The notes beneath the pieces are model-generated. The model was given only the letters and a program-made list of their open reading frames with translations. It ran no database searches and had not been told where the DNA came from. Below are positions 34,640 through 43,070 of a stretch of DNA of 64,000 nucleotides, piece by piece; position 1 is the first letter of the stretch, and every line of letters begins with the position of its first letter. The DNA is from Phycisphaerales bacterium UBA2421 (GTDB taxonomy: Bacteria; Planctomycetota; Phycisphaerae; Tepidisphaerales; Tepidisphaeraceae): contig DDRH01000010.1 in assembly GCA_002343075.1 (NCBI GenBank), positions 31,086 through 95,085 on the forward strand, in the 5' to 3' direction. The translations under genes and the position numbers were made by a program.

Positions 34640-35962
34640 ATGATCCTCTCGGCCGCGCCTGCAATACCGCCGGGCACACTTCTTGAACGGTCGCAATCGC
34701 TGTTTGGATTGCTGAGTTTTATTCTCATCTGCTTTATCATCGGTCGGCTGCGCGGGGTGCGGTCGTTTCCCGTTCGGGTTGTGGTGTGGGGGGTGATTCT
34801 GCAGTTTGCCTTTGGCGCGGTTGTGGTGTTCAGCCCGGACGTGCTCCGCGTTGTGCAGGATAACATCGAGCGCCTATTGGGATACTCCAATGCCGGCGCG
34901 CGGTTGATCTTCGGCTCGCTGGTTGATTGGGTTGCGCCGGTCAAGTCCGATGACGGGAAGACAGTGGGGATTGTGACGCTCGCCGCGAGCTTTGCATTTT
35001 CAGTCTTGCCGACGATTGTTTTTGTCTCGATGCTCACGGCGATTCTCTACCACGTCGGCGTGTTGACATGGGTGGTGCACGGGCTTGCGTGGATCATGCG
35101 TCGCACCATGGGCTGCAGCGGGGCAGAAACGCTTTCCACCGCGGCCAACATCTTTGTTGGGCAAACTGAAGCCCCGCTGATCGTCCGGCCCTTTCTTGCC
35201 GGAGCGACCCGAAGCGAGATGATGGCGATCATGGTTGGCGGATTTGCCAACATTGCCACCGGCGTGCTCGTGGTCTACACCGATCTACTCAAGGACCATG
35301 TGCAAAACGTCGGCGGACACCTCGCAGCGGCGTGTTTCATCAGCGCACCGGCGACGCTGCTCGTGAGCAAACTTATCATGCCCGAGCGCGAGACGCCCCA
35401 AACCGTCGGCGGCGCCGCAATCAAAGTCGAGCGCGCCGATGCCAATCTGATCGATGCGGCCACCAGAGGCACAAGCGAGGGGGTCACCCTCGCGATCAAT
35501 GTCGGTGCGATGCTGATTGCGTTCACCGCGCTGATCGCACTGATAAACTCGGTGATCGGCAGCGTCGGGGGATGGGTTGGAATGCCGGGTGTCTCGCTCG
35601 AACGCATGCTGGGGGTCATCGCATCGCCACTGGCCTGGCTTTGTGGCATTCCGTGGGCGGATAGCCACACAGTCGGCGGGCTGATTGGGATGAAAACGGT
35701 GCTGAACGAGTTCATTGCCTACAATGAAATGGGACAGCAGTTTCGCACGAACGCAGCCTATCTTTCGCCCAGATCGGCACTGATCGCGACGTATGCCCTC
35801 TGCGGCTTTGCCAATTTTGCGAGTGTGGGGATCCAGATCGGCGGAATCAGCGTGCTCGCGCCGTCTCGCCGGAGCGAACTCTCTCGAATCGGTTTGCTTG
35901 CCATGGCCGGCGGGGCGATCGCTTCGATGATGGGAGCATGCGTGGTGGGAGTGCTGATTTAA
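34640..35962 (+). CDS. Concentrative nucleoside transporter (NupC/CNT family)
   Basis: A 440-residue permease that imports nucleosides by ion symport. Seen: about nine hydrophobic segments; the N-terminal GLLSFILICFIIGR..R region; the core SMLTAILYHVGVLTW, GCSGAETLSTAANIFVGQTEAPLIVRPF (the nucleoside-binding GQTEAPL), MVGGFANIATGVLVVY, and the second half-repeat with LNEFIAYNEM and YALCGFANFASVGIQIGG. Length and motif order are normal. It appears to be a single gene with a leaderless-type promoter. Confidence 0.93.
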   Translation: MILSAAPAIPPGTLLERSQSLFGLLSFILICFIIGRLRGVRSFPVRVVVWGVILQFAFGAVVVFSPDVLRVVQDNIERLLGYSNAGARLIFGSLVDWVAPVKSDDGKTVGIVTLAASFAFSVLPTIVFVSMLTAILYHVGVLTWVVHGLAWIMRRTMGCSGAETLSTAANIFVGQTEAPLIVRPFLAGATRSEMMAIMVGGFANIATGVLVVYTDLLKDHVQNVGGHLAAACFISAPATLLVSKLIMPERETPQTVGGAAIKVERADANLIDAATRGTSEGVTLAINVGAMLIAFTALIALINSVIGSVGGWVGMPGVSLERMLGVIASPLAWLCGIPWADSHTVGGLIGMKTVLNEFIAYNEMGQQFRTNAAYLSPRSALIATYALCGFANFASVGIQIGGISVLAPSRRSELSRIGLLAMAGGAIASMMGACVVGVLI

Positions 35963-35995
35963 CTGGCGTCTGATCGGTTGCACGGAGGTTTGCTC

Positions 35996-36568
35996 ATGAA
36001 CGATGATCTTGACCCCGGTGCGATACTGAATGACATCTGGTCGCGCCTCACTGCGGGGCAAAAGCATCGGGCGCACCCATTTTATCTACCCGCGGTCGCG
36101 ATTACCGGCATTGACGGTGCGCCGACGGTGCGGACGGTTGTGCTGCGCGCCGTCGAGCAAGAAGCCCGGTTGCTATCATCCCAGACGGATCGGCGCAGCC
36201 CCAAATGCGCCGCCTTGCGGAGCAATCCATCGGCGGTGTGGTTGTTTTACGATCCGCCGGTGCGCCTGCAGATTCGCATAAAGTCTGTCGCCACAATTCA
36301 CACGGACGACTCGATCGCCGATGCGGCCTGGGCTGCTGTGCCCACGACCAACCAGTTAAACTACCTCGGCGAGCTATCGCCGGGAACGGTCATACCGATG
36401 GTTTACCGCAGCCCGACGCAATGGCGCGCCGTGGGGCGGGAAAACTTCGCGGTTGTGAATTGTCTTGTGAATGAGATTGACTGGCTAATGATTCATCCCG
36501 AAGGCCACCGTCGCCTGCGCATCACTTACGACCGCGGGGCGGTTTTGAGCGAGTGGTTGGTGCCGTAG
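35996..36568 (+). CDS. Pyridoxamine 5'-phosphate oxidase-like flavin protein
   Basis: A 190-residue PNPOx-fold protein. Seen: the FMN-binding-type N-terminal pattern [56 protein letters not shown] and W at the C-terminal part. It resembles the Alr4036-type subgroup rather than PdxH proper, because the PLP-binding C-terminal dimer motif is not evident. ATG 35996 has GGAGG 7 nt upstream. It ends inside the convergent moaC gene (47-nt overlap). Confidence 0.75.
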   Translation: MNDDLDPGAILNDIWSRLTAGQKHRAHPFYLPAVAITGIDGAPTVRTVVLRAVEQEARLLSSQTDRRSPKCAALRSNPSAVWLFYDPPVRLQIRIKSVATIHTDDSIADAAWAAVPTTNQLNYLGELSPGTVIPMVYRSPTQWRAVGRENFAVVNCLVNEIDWLMIHPEGHRRLRITYDRGAVLSEWLVP

Positions 36569-37100
36569 CAGATTGTGATGAAGGCGGCACAAAAGCGCCC
36601 GCCACGAAATCGCCACTTTTTCCGCCTGTTTTTTCTATGAGGCGAATGCCGTCGATGCGCATCGTCTTGTCGATTGCCTTGCACATGTCATAAATTGTGA
36701 GGGCGGCGACACTTACAGCCGTGAGGGCTTCCATTTCCACGCCGGTTTTGGCGGTGATGGTTGCGGTGGCGCGCAGACGAATCTCGACTAGAGTTGCAGA
36801 AAACCGGCCGAGTTTGGGAAGGTTAATCTGTATGTTCACGCTCTCGATGGGCAGCGGGTGGCAAAGAGGAATTAGTTCCCCGGTACGCTTCGCCGCCATG
36901 ATGCCTGCAAGCCGGGCGGCCGCGATGACATCGCCTTTAGGTGTCTGACCCTTTGCGATGGCAAGCACCGTCGCCCGCTGTAGACGAATGACTCCCTCAG
37001 CCGTCGCCGAGCGCCTGGAAATCGCCTTCGCGCCGACATCAACCATGAGAGCGCGCCCAGCGGGATCGAGGTGGGTGAGGTTTTTTGTTCGTGTTTTCAA
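36522..37100 (-). CDS. moaC: Cyclic pyranopterin monophosphate synthase MoaC
   Basis: MoaC makes cyclic pyranopterin monophosphate in molybdenum cofactor synthesis. Over 192 residues the family core is clear: [50 protein letters not shown] with the usual PKGD variant, [25 protein letters not shown] and [12 protein letters not shown] with catalytic lysines. The C-terminal 25 residues are an extra Pro/Ser/Arg-rich tail, encoded where the gene overlaps PNPOx-like. Its ATG overlaps the parE stop as ATGA, so it is the third gene of a ParD-ParE-MoaC unit, far from moaD-moaE. Confidence 0.93.
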   Translation of the reverse strand: MKTRTKNLTHLDPAGRALMVDVGAKAISRRSATAEGVIRLQRATVLAIAKGQTPKGDVIAAARLAGIMAAKRTGELIPLCHPLPIESVNIQINLPKLGRFSATLVEIRLRATATITAKTGVEMEALTAVSVAALTIYDMCKAIDKTMRIDGIRLIEKTGGKSGDFVAGAFVPPSSQSATAPTTRSKPPRGRK

Positions 37101-37411
37101 TCCCGAGATGCATCTCCGAAGACCGTCGAGAAATCGCGGCTTCCTTGAATGATCCGTACGACTTCCACGCGGGCTTCGTCGTGTCGATAAGCGATCACAT
37201 AAGAGTAGATCCGGTAAAAGCGGAGCGACTTGTTACGAACATCTTTTCGTTGATGTCCAAAATGAGGACTGTACTGCAATGTTGTAAAGACACGCTGGAA
37301 GTTGCGCAGCACGCGGTCGGATGTCTTTTCGCTCGTCCTTCGCTCGATGTAAGAAATGATGTCCACAAGGTCGTTTTGTGCTGACGGCGCAATGAATAGC
37401 TGGCGAGTCAT
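37097..37411 (-). CDS. parE: ParE/RelE-family toxin
   Basis: A 104-residue RelE/ParE-superfamily protein with the family pattern [18 protein letters not shown] near the start and [45 protein letters not shown] at the end, which includes the conserved Arg and the typical closing strand. ParE toxins poison gyrase; RelE-type ones cut mRNA, and this sequence sits nearer ParE. It overlaps the antitoxin upstream (4 nt) and moaC downstream (4 nt). The symbol is used at family level. Confidence 0.85.
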   Translation of the reverse strand: MTRQLFIAPSAQNDLVDIISYIERRTSEKTSDRVLRNFQRVFTTLQYSPHFGHQRKDVRNKSLRFYRIYSYVIAYRHDEARVEVVRIIQGSRDFSTVFGDASRD

Positions 37412-37671
37412 GGCTGCTTGGGCTGACGACGCTTTAGGAGTTCACTCTGAACATTCAAAATCGCTTTCGCCGCGGGAACGCCTTCGCCAGCATCAAGTTC
37501 TCTTACCCCGACTTCGAGGATTGCGTTCAAGTCTTCCGGACACATCTCCAAGTTGTCTTGCGAAAACTGCTGCAGTGCCGCCGCAATCAGTTCAGCGGGC
37601 GAAGTATAGCCATGCGCCTGCATTTGCGATTTGACAAGAAGCTCGGTTTCTGGATCGATCCTGATGGTCAT
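37408..37671 (-). CDS. parD: ParD-like antitoxin (ribbon-helix-helix)
   Basis: An 87-residue acidic protein with an N-terminal ribbon-helix-helix pattern (MTIRIDPETELLVKSQMQA, then GYTSPAELIAAALQQF) and a C-terminal region that should wrap the toxin. It is first in the operon, has AGGAG 7 nt before the ATG and a perfect TATAAT upstream. Autoregulation by the RHH domain is typical of the family and would here also affect moaC. Confidence 0.8.
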   Translation of the reverse strand: MTIRIDPETELLVKSQMQAHGYTSPAELIAAALQQFSQDNLEMCPEDLNAILEVGVRELDAGEGVPAAKAILNVQSELLKRRQPKQP

Positions 37672-37688
37672 TCAATGGCTCCTATTTG

Positions 37689-37719
37689 ATTATAGCAGCA
37701 ATGCCAAACTCGAGCGCAA
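37689..37719 (-). promoter_or_regulatory. Promoter of the parD-parE-moaC operon
   Basis: On the minus strand TTGCGC (37714-37719) and a perfect TATAAT (37689-37694) are 19 nt apart. Transcription would begin near 37682, just upstream of the AGGAG site (37679-37683), so the leader would be short. Confidence 0.5.
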
Positions 37720-37740
37720 AAATTCGACAAGGCGTGAGTC

Positions 37741-38019
37741 TTACCTCCGCAGCATCACCCACGACATCACGATGATTGCCACCGCTGCACCGCCGATGAG
37801 CAGCCAGATTGGGACGGGGCGTGGCTCGTCTTCTCGGCTGATGTATTGGCCGCAGAGGTGGCACCACTCGGCGTCTTCGGTGATGAGTTTCTTGCAATAG
37901 GGACATGGGTCCAGGGCAGGGGAGTCGGGGTCGGGATCCATGTCTTCCTCCCGCGGGAGATCGCGGTCGGATAGCGCGTCGGATTCGCTGTCTTCACGGT
38001 CGTTGTCGTATTGCGACAT
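37741..38019 (-). CDS. Zinc-ribbon single-helix membrane protein
   Basis: A 92-residue protein: a strongly acidic N-terminus (about 35 residues), a zinc ribbon of type CPYCKK...CHLCG, and one C-terminal transmembrane helix (PIWLLIGGAAVAIIVMSWVM). It begins 3 nt after kdsA stops, on the same strand, so it is cotranscribed with kdsA. Function unknown; a small envelope-associated metal-binding or scaffold protein. Confidence 0.7.
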   Translation of the reverse strand: MSQYDNDREDSESDALSDRDLPREEDMDPDPDSPALDPCPYCKKLITEDAEWCHLCGQYISREDEPRPVPIWLLIGGAAVAIIVMSWVMLRR

Positions 38020-38022
38020 GTC

Positions 38023-38859
38023 TTACTTCAGATTGAGCTGGTGAATCGCCTGGCACTTTTGAAGCAATGGCTGGACCTCGTCCAAACCAAGCATCGTTGC
38101 AGGGTCGCTTCGGGCATTCTTCGGGTCTGGATGGCATTCCATGAAAAGCCCACTCACGCAGCCTGTTGCGACCGCGGCGCGTGCCAGCAATGCAGAGAAC
38201 TGTGGGTTTCCACCCGACTGCGTACCTTGTGCGGCAGGCTGTTGCGTGCTGTGGGTAATGTCAAACACCACGGGGCAGCCGGTCTGTTTCATCAGCGGCA
38301 GGCCGGTAAAGTCGTTAATCAGCCTATTGTAGCCGAAAAAGGTGCCGCGTTCGGTGAGCAAGATCGAGGGTGCCGGAGAATCAGCCTGCGCAGTGGCAGC
38401 GCGGTTGGCCAGCCCCTGGGCTTCCCGAATCTTCGAGACTGCGTTGCTCATCTCAGCGGGGGACATGAATTGGCCCTTTTTGACGTTAATCGCCTTGCCA
38501 GTTCGCCCGGCGGCGTGCAGCAGATCGGTCTGGCGGGCCAAAAATGCAGGTATCTGCAGGATATCGACTACCTTTGCCGCGACGGCGGCCTGGTCTGGTT
38601 CATGAATGTCGGTCAACACCGGCACGCCAAGCTCGTTCTTTACTCGGTCGAGCACGAGCAGGCCGTCAGTCATCCCCGGGCCGCGAAAACTCGCCCCGCT
38701 GGAACGATTGGCCTTGTCAAAGCTGGCCTTGAAGACATAAGTCATGTTCAGAGCATCACATACGCGCTTAACATGCGCGCCGATCTGCAGGCACTGCTCC
38801 AGAGATTCAATCACGCAAGGGCCGGCAATCACGAACAAGCGTTCAGGCGGAAGTAGCAT
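38023..38859 (-). CDS. kdsA: 3-deoxy-8-phosphooctulonate synthase KdsA
   Basis: KdsA condenses phosphoenolpyruvate with arabinose-5-phosphate to Kdo-8-phosphate for the LPS inner core. Over 278 residues: FVIAGPCVIES at the N-terminus, TYVFKASFDKANRSS, VLTDIHEP, DILQIPAFLARQTDLL, NVKKGQFMSP, LTERGTFFGYNRLINDF, VVFDITHSTQQP and FMECHPDP, all in the usual order. A metal-ligand Cys is absent from the AGPCVIE type assignment only if read as class I; the Cys in that motif is present, pointing to a metal-dependent form. ATG 38859 is the natural start; upstream in-frame residues are not conserved. With lpxI it supports an LPS-bearing outer membrane. Confidence 0.95.
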   Translation of the reverse strand: MLLPPERLFVIAGPCVIESLEQCLQIGAHVKRVCDALNMTYVFKASFDKANRSSGASFRGPGMTDGLLVLDRVKNELGVPVLTDIHEPDQAAVAAKVVDILQIPAFLARQTDLLHAAGRTGKAINVKKGQFMSPAEMSNAVSKIREAQGLANRAATAQADSPAPSILLTERGTFFGYNRLINDFTGLPLMKQTGCPVVFDITHSTQQPAAQGTQSGGNPQFSALLARAAVATGCVSGLFMECHPDPKNARSDPATMLGLDEVQPLLQKCQAIHQLNLK

Positions 38860-38940
38860 GTTGGCGTTTGAAGGAAAGAGGGGGGTAGCCCCGGGCGGGC
38901 AGCGAACGCGACACAGCATTCGACGATCTGCCCGGCTGAG

Positions 38941-39837
38941 CTATTGCACGATAAACGGCAGCCGGACGTCCATCAACTCAATTGTCGCCGGCGTGTGGCC
39001 CGCGGCTTCACCGTCGAGCTGGATGGGAACGGGTGAAGGACCGTCAACAATAACCTTGTGTCCACGCACATAAACTGCGCCCTCGGCCCGTACATGCATT
39101 CCAGTAGCCGCCTTTAGCATCCATTTGACGGCCTGAGCACGAGTCTTGCAGGGCAAAATGCAGATGTCGAGTAAATCGTCGTCGCTGCGCGCATCGGGAA
39201 GCATGGGAATACCAGTGCCGTACTCTCGCACGTTGCCCACATAGACCAACGCTGGCGCGTCTCGGTGCACGGTCTTCCCATCGACCTCGACTGTCACTTT
39301 TGGGTAACTGAACGCCCGCAGCGTATCGATCGTCGGAATAACGTAGCTGCCTTTGGTAATCGGGCCGGTCCGGCGCCTGGTAAGTTCATGAACGACATGT
39401 GCATCGAACCCCACACCGGCGACGGCGAGAAAGATGTTGCCGTTGCAGCGGCACGCATCGATCTCGACGATTTTGCGAGCCTCAATCGCATGCCCGATTC
39501 GCTCGATATCGCGGGTTCGCCGCCACGGTAGCTTGAGGTGTTTGGCAACCAGATTTGCTGTGCCGAGCGGGACAATGAGGATCGGCGGGAGCACATTGTC
39601 GGAGACATTGAGGACCAGTTCTGAAACGCCTTGAAGGGTGCCATCGCCGCCGATACTCACAACTGCGTGCAAGGGGCCCAGCGATCGCACGCGGTCGCGA
39701 TCGACCCCGCTTGCGGGGAGCGAGAAGTGCTCGACATGAAAGTCGCGTTGCAGGTGGGCCTGAAGCTGCTCGCTGATGCCCATGGCCTTCCCTCGGCCGG
39801 CAATGGGATTGGCGAAGATAACGACGGGTCGTTTCAT
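38941..39837 (-). CDS. Diacylglycerol kinase family lipid kinase (YegS-like)
   Basis: A 298-residue DAGK-catalytic-domain protein that should phosphorylate a lipid hydroxyl. Seen: VVIFANPIAGRGKA at the N-terminus, the nucleotide site VSIGGDGTLQGVSE, LIVPLGTANLVAKHLKLP, VAGVGFDAHVV and the late LDICIL and QLDGEAAG. These are the hallmark YegS/DgkB motifs. The start at 39837 gives the conserved N-terminus; TATCAT lies 10 nt upstream on the same strand. Lipid substrate unknown. Confidence 0.9.
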   Translation of the reverse strand: MKRPVVIFANPIAGRGKAMGISEQLQAHLQRDFHVEHFSLPASGVDRDRVRSLGPLHAVVSIGGDGTLQGVSELVLNVSDNVLPPILIVPLGTANLVAKHLKLPWRRTRDIERIGHAIEARKIVEIDACRCNGNIFLAVAGVGFDAHVVHELTRRRTGPITKGSYVIPTIDTLRAFSYPKVTVEVDGKTVHRDAPALVYVGNVREYGTGIPMLPDARSDDDLLDICILPCKTRAQAVKWMLKAATGMHVRAEGAVYVRGHKVIVDGPSPVPIQLDGEAAGHTPATIELMDVRLPFIVQ

Positions 39838-39899
39838 AAGTCGCGGAATGATACTCAAACCCGGGCATAAGCGTGAGCAGGCGAGAGGCTGCATCACAA

Positions 39900-39927
39900 T
39901 TGAACAGGGGCGCGGCGGGACTATACT
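39900..39927 (+). promoter_or_regulatory. Promoter TTGAAC-N16-TATACT of the coiled-coil membrane protein
   Basis: TTGAAC (39900-39905), a 16-nt spacer and TATACT (39922-39927) form the best two-box promoter near this gene, about 50 nt before ATG 39980, which has its own GAGGAAG Shine-Dalgarno. The same boxes occur elsewhere in the window. Confidence 0.6.
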
Positions 39928-39979
39928 GTCTGCGAGGCACAATGGCCCTGACACGACATTTGCGCACGAGGAAGCAGAC

Positions 39980-41611
39980 ATGCCAGACAACCCGGTGACA
40001 GTTCGAGGGATCGACTATAAATCGGTCTTCCCCTTTACCTTGATTTTTCGATCGTTTCGAGTGGCGGTGCATCCGTCGAAGCTGATTCTCGCGGTGCTGG
40101 CGATGATCCTGATTTACTTTTCCGGGTCAATCCTCGACGCCATCTGGCCATCGCGCGCGGTGCCGGGTGAGATTGCGATCTACGCTGCATCGCGGGGCGA
40201 AAGAAACGCCGGCCGCCTGTACCATGAGCGCGTGGGTGAGGCCCGTCGCGAGGCGCAGGCCGAGTATGAGCGGATGCTGGTCGCGACGGGCAAATCGAAA
40301 GAGCAGGCCCGGTTCGGCGATATCAAGTGGACCATCATTCATAACCGCGACAAAGACGTGAAGGCCGCCCGCGAGCGTTATGAAAACGTCAGAAAGTCGG
40401 CGGACGAAGCATTGGCCAATGCGCCGGAAGACAAGAAATCCGAGGCGCGCACCGCGCGCGATGAAGCCCTCGCCGCAGCGGAGCAGGCGGCGAACCGCGC
40501 GGTTACGGTGGCGTATTCGGAGGCCAGCGATCAGTACAAGGAAGCCCGCGCGGCGCGCGGTGCAGGACTCTTTGAGACGTTCGTAGGTCAGCAGGTGGGA
40601 TTGCTCAATAATCTGATTGCCGCCGTGCGCGACTGGCGATGGATTGGCCGTGAGGGCGTCATTGACATCTGTGTAAGGTTTTTTACGGTTGGCCCGGTGT
40701 GGGCGATTCGCCATCATCCAATTTTCTTTTCGCTGTTCTTCCTCGCTTTTCTCTCGATCTGGTCGGTGTTTGGCGGGGCGATCGCCCGAATCGCAGCGGT
40801 GCATCTGGCGCGGGAAGAAAAGATCTCGATTCGGCAGGCTTTGCGATTCTCGACATCAAAGTTTCTGAGCTTCTTTTCCGCACCGATCATTCCACTCTTC
40901 ATTGTGCTCGGGCTGGGTCTGGTTGTCGCTGTAGGTGGGTTGATTACCAATATTCCATTCTTGGGGCCGATTGTCGTGGGTGCGCTGTTTTTCCTCGCGC
41001 TCGCGGCGGGGTTTGTGATGGCACTGGTCATTCTCGGCCTCGGCGGTGGGTTTAACCTGATGTATCCCACAATCGCCGTTGAGGGTTCCGACAGCTTCGA
41101 CGCCATCAGCCGCAGCTTCAGCTATCTCTACGCGCGCCCGTGGCGGTTGGCTTTTTACAGTGCGGTTGCGATTGTCTACGGCGCACTCTGCTACATGTTC
41201 ATCCGCTACTTTTTGGACCTGTTGCTGATGCTTGCACATTTCTTTGCCGGCATGCTCGTCTTCGGCACCGCGAACAACAACGATCCGCTTTGGAATGTGA
41301 TCTGGCCCGGCCCGACGATCACGGGGCGGCTCTCTTACTCGGTCGACTTCTTTGCGCTGGGTGCTGGCCAGAGTCTGGGGGCATTTTTTATCTGGTGCTG
41401 GGTGCATTTGCTTGCGGCCCTCCTCGGCGGTTTTGCGATCAGCTTTTTCTTCGTTGCCAGCACTTCGATTTATTACCTGATGCGCAAAGAAGTCGACGCC
41501 ACCGAACTTGACGATGTTTACCTTGAACAAAGCGAGGAAGATTTCGGCGAGACCCTGCCCGCTGCGAGTGTCCCCGATGCGACCGCTCCAGCTCCTCCGG
41601 CGGCAGGATGA
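39980..41611 (+). CDS. Unknown polytopic membrane protein with periplasmic coiled coil
   Basis: A 543-residue protein of no family I recognise. Seen: one helix near the start (LILAVLAMILIYFSGSILDAIW), a charged Ala/Arg/Glu-rich coiled coil (about 65-190), then five to six hydrophobic segments (about 235-460) with glycine-rich helices, and an acidic C-terminal tail. The pattern of a long internal-repeat-free coiled coil followed by a permease-like bundle resembles some envelope-spanning scaffolds. It is preceded by a good promoter and Shine-Dalgarno, so it is a real, separately expressed gene. Confidence 0.7.
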   Translation: MPDNPVTVRGIDYKSVFPFTLIFRSFRVAVHPSKLILAVLAMILIYFSGSILDAIWPSRAVPGEIAIYAASRGERNAGRLYHERVGEARREAQAEYERMLVATGKSKEQARFGDIKWTIIHNRDKDVKAARERYENVRKSADEALANAPEDKKSEARTARDEALAAAEQAANRAVTVAYSEASDQYKEARAARGAGLFETFVGQQVGLLNNLIAAVRDWRWIGREGVIDICVRFFTVGPVWAIRHHPIFFSLFFLAFLSIWSVFGGAIARIAAVHLAREEKISIRQALRFSTSKFLSFFSAPIIPLFIVLGLGLVVAVGGLITNIPFLGPIVVGALFFLALAAGFVMALVILGLGGGFNLMYPTIAVEGSDSFDAISRSFSYLYARPWRLAFYSAVAIVYGALCYMFIRYFLDLLLMLAHFFAGMLVFGTANNNDPLWNVIWPGPTITGRLSYSVDFFALGAGQSLGAFFIWCWVHLLAALLGGFAISFFFVASTSIYYLMRKEVDATELDDVYLEQSEEDFGETLPAASVPDATAPAPPAAG

Positions 41612-41732
41612 GCAGGCTTCAGATTTGGGCATTCACCAGTTTGGTCTGGCGCTGGCAGTCATGTGGCTCGGCGATCGGGTTCATTCCCGTTGTCAGCGAG
41701 CAGAGTGCCCATGGTGCGCTCGTTGACGGCGG

Positions 41733-41960
41733 CTACACCTTACTGTCTGCGTCGTCGGGGCCGATTCCGTCTCTGCCGATTTCTCCGCCGATTTCTCCAT
41801 CGTGCGCTTCGTCGGTGTCTATCACGGGAATCTGATACTTCCCGCCGAGCCAGCGGCCGAGATCGATGAGCTTGCAACGGTCGCTGCAAAATGGAGAGAA
41901 TCGGTCCGGTACACTGCCCGGGCGGGGGGAAATCGACCGCTTGCAGATGGGGCATATCAT
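41733..41960 (-). CDS. yacG: DNA gyrase inhibitor-like zinc protein YacG
   Basis: A 75-residue protein with the YacG zinc-finger layout Cys3-x2-Cys6...Cys25-x3-Cys29, then CKLIDLGRWLGGKYQIPV, the family's fixed core. YacG binds and inhibits GyrB. The C-terminal 25 residues are acidic and Gly-rich. It is the last gene of the HicB-HicA-DnaJ-GrpE-FmdB unit. Confidence 0.88.
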   Translation of the reverse strand: MICPICKRSISPRPGSVPDRFSPFCSDRCKLIDLGRWLGGKYQIPVIDTDEAHDGEIGGEIGRDGIGPDDADSKV

Positions 41961-41984
41961 CCAACACCAGCCTTCTGCAGCCGG

Positions 41985-42365
41985 CTATCGCGGCTTTCCG
42001 CGAGGCTTCGCACTTTTCGCAGGGGGTGCCTTGGGCGATTCAACCTTCGCCGGCGGCCCAGCGGGCGACTTTGCCCCGCCGTCGGCTTTCGCCGGCGCAC
42101 CGGCCGAGGGTGCGGCGTCGGCTGGCTTGGCTGAATCGCCGGTTGCCGGTGAATCAGCCTTAGCAGCCTCTTTGTATTTCTCGCTTCGGTAGTCGGTAAT
42201 GTAAAAGCCGTCGCCCTTGAACAGCAGCGCCGCACCCGTTCCAATCAACCGGCGAAGCTTCGGCTTCTTACAACTGGGACACTTTTTCAGCGGCGCAGCG
42301 GTGATTGACTGAAACGCCTCGAACGCGTGCTCGCACTTCTCGCATTTATAGTCGTATGTCGGCAT
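41985..42365 (-). CDS. FmdB-family zinc-ribbon protein
   Basis: A 126-residue protein with an FmdB-type zinc ribbon MPTYDYKCEKCEHAFEAF ... CPSC (Cys8, Cys11, Cys29, Cys32) and RLIGTGAALLFKGDGFYITDYR. The rest is a Pro/Ala/Lys-rich tail. FmdB-like proteins are proposed regulators, without a settled role. It follows grpE by 7 nt. Confidence 0.85.
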   Translation of the reverse strand: MPTYDYKCEKCEHAFEAFQSITAAPLKKCPSCKKPKLRRLIGTGAALLFKGDGFYITDYRSEKYKEAAKADSPATGDSAKPADAAPSAGAPAKADGGAKSPAGPPAKVESPKAPPAKSAKPRGKPR

Positions 42366-42372
42366 GAGTGTT

Positions 42373-42939
42373 TTATTGTGCCTTGGATACGATTACACTG
42401 GCTGGCCGGAGCGTTCGCCCGCGCAGCGCATAGCCCTTTTGCAGCGTTTGCAAGATGGCGGGCTCGGCATACTTGTCGCTGTCCTGCTGCATCACCGCTT
42501 CATGCATGTTCGGATCAAACGCGTCTCCTTCAGATGGTGCAATGAGTGCCACCTGCTGCTGAGCCAACACCGCCAATATTTGATCGTGAACGAGTTGTAA
42601 CCCCTTCAGCACGCTGGCGGTGTCAGTGGCAGCCTCGACTGCGAGTGCGCGCTCAAAGTTATCGATCGCTGGAAGTAGCGCCTTGATCAGCGCGCTATTG
42701 GCGTACTGTTGCCGCTGTTCGGCATCAGCCTCAAGCCGGCGGCGGGAGTTGGCGAAATCGGCCTGAATTCGGGCAAGCCGATTGAGCGCATCATCGCGCT
42801 GCGCGCGCGCTTCGATCAGCTCATTGCTGGCGCCCTCAACCCCGCTTCTGCCCGCGGCCTGTGCTTCAGCCTCGGCGGCGTTGGCGAGATCGTCAAGGTT
42901 CGGCTCGTCGTCGGTGATGTTGTGATCGTGTTCACTCAT
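42373..42939 (-). CDS. grpE: Nucleotide exchange factor GrpE
   Basis: A 188-residue GrpE, which releases ADP from DnaK. Seen: acidic N-terminus, coiled coil with NRLARIQADFANSRRRLEADAEQ, LIKALLPAIDNFERAL, LKGLQLVHDQILAVLAQQQVALIAP and the C-terminal beta domain GDAFDPNMHEAVMQ...QKGYALRGRTLRPASVIVSK. It lies downstream of dnaJ (131-nt gap with a hairpin); no dnaK is in the window. Confidence 0.93.
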   Translation of the reverse strand: MSEHDHNITDDEPNLDDLANAAEAEAQAAGRSGVEGASNELIEARAQRDDALNRLARIQADFANSRRRLEADAEQRQQYANSALIKALLPAIDNFERALAVEAATDTASVLKGLQLVHDQILAVLAQQQVALIAPSEGDAFDPNMHEAVMQQDSDKYAEPAILQTLQKGYALRGRTLRPASVIVSKAQ

Positions 42940-43022
42940 GTTGTTCGAGGTCGTTTAGTGACTGGTACAGCTCCTTGACCGGTGGCCCGCAGTGATTCTC
43001 GGAGCTTCACAGCCCCTGCACT

Positions 43023-43058
43023 CTACCGCGTACATTCTGAGTCCGCCGTACGGGGTAG
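43023..43058 (-). other. Hairpin between dnaJ and grpE
   Basis: An 11-nt arm at 43023-43033 and its near reverse complement at 43048-43058 (10 of 11 pair) flank a 14-nt loop. No T-run follows in the direction of transcription, so it is more likely an mRNA processing or stability structure than a terminator. Confidence 0.4.
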
Positions 43059-43070
43059 CAGGCACGGATC

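Noticed and set aside
41608..41835. Plus-strand frame overlapping the end of the coiled-coil membrane gene (ATGA) and antisense to yacG.
   Set aside because: The overlap looked attractive, but the product has no recognisable features and yacG on the other strand is clear.
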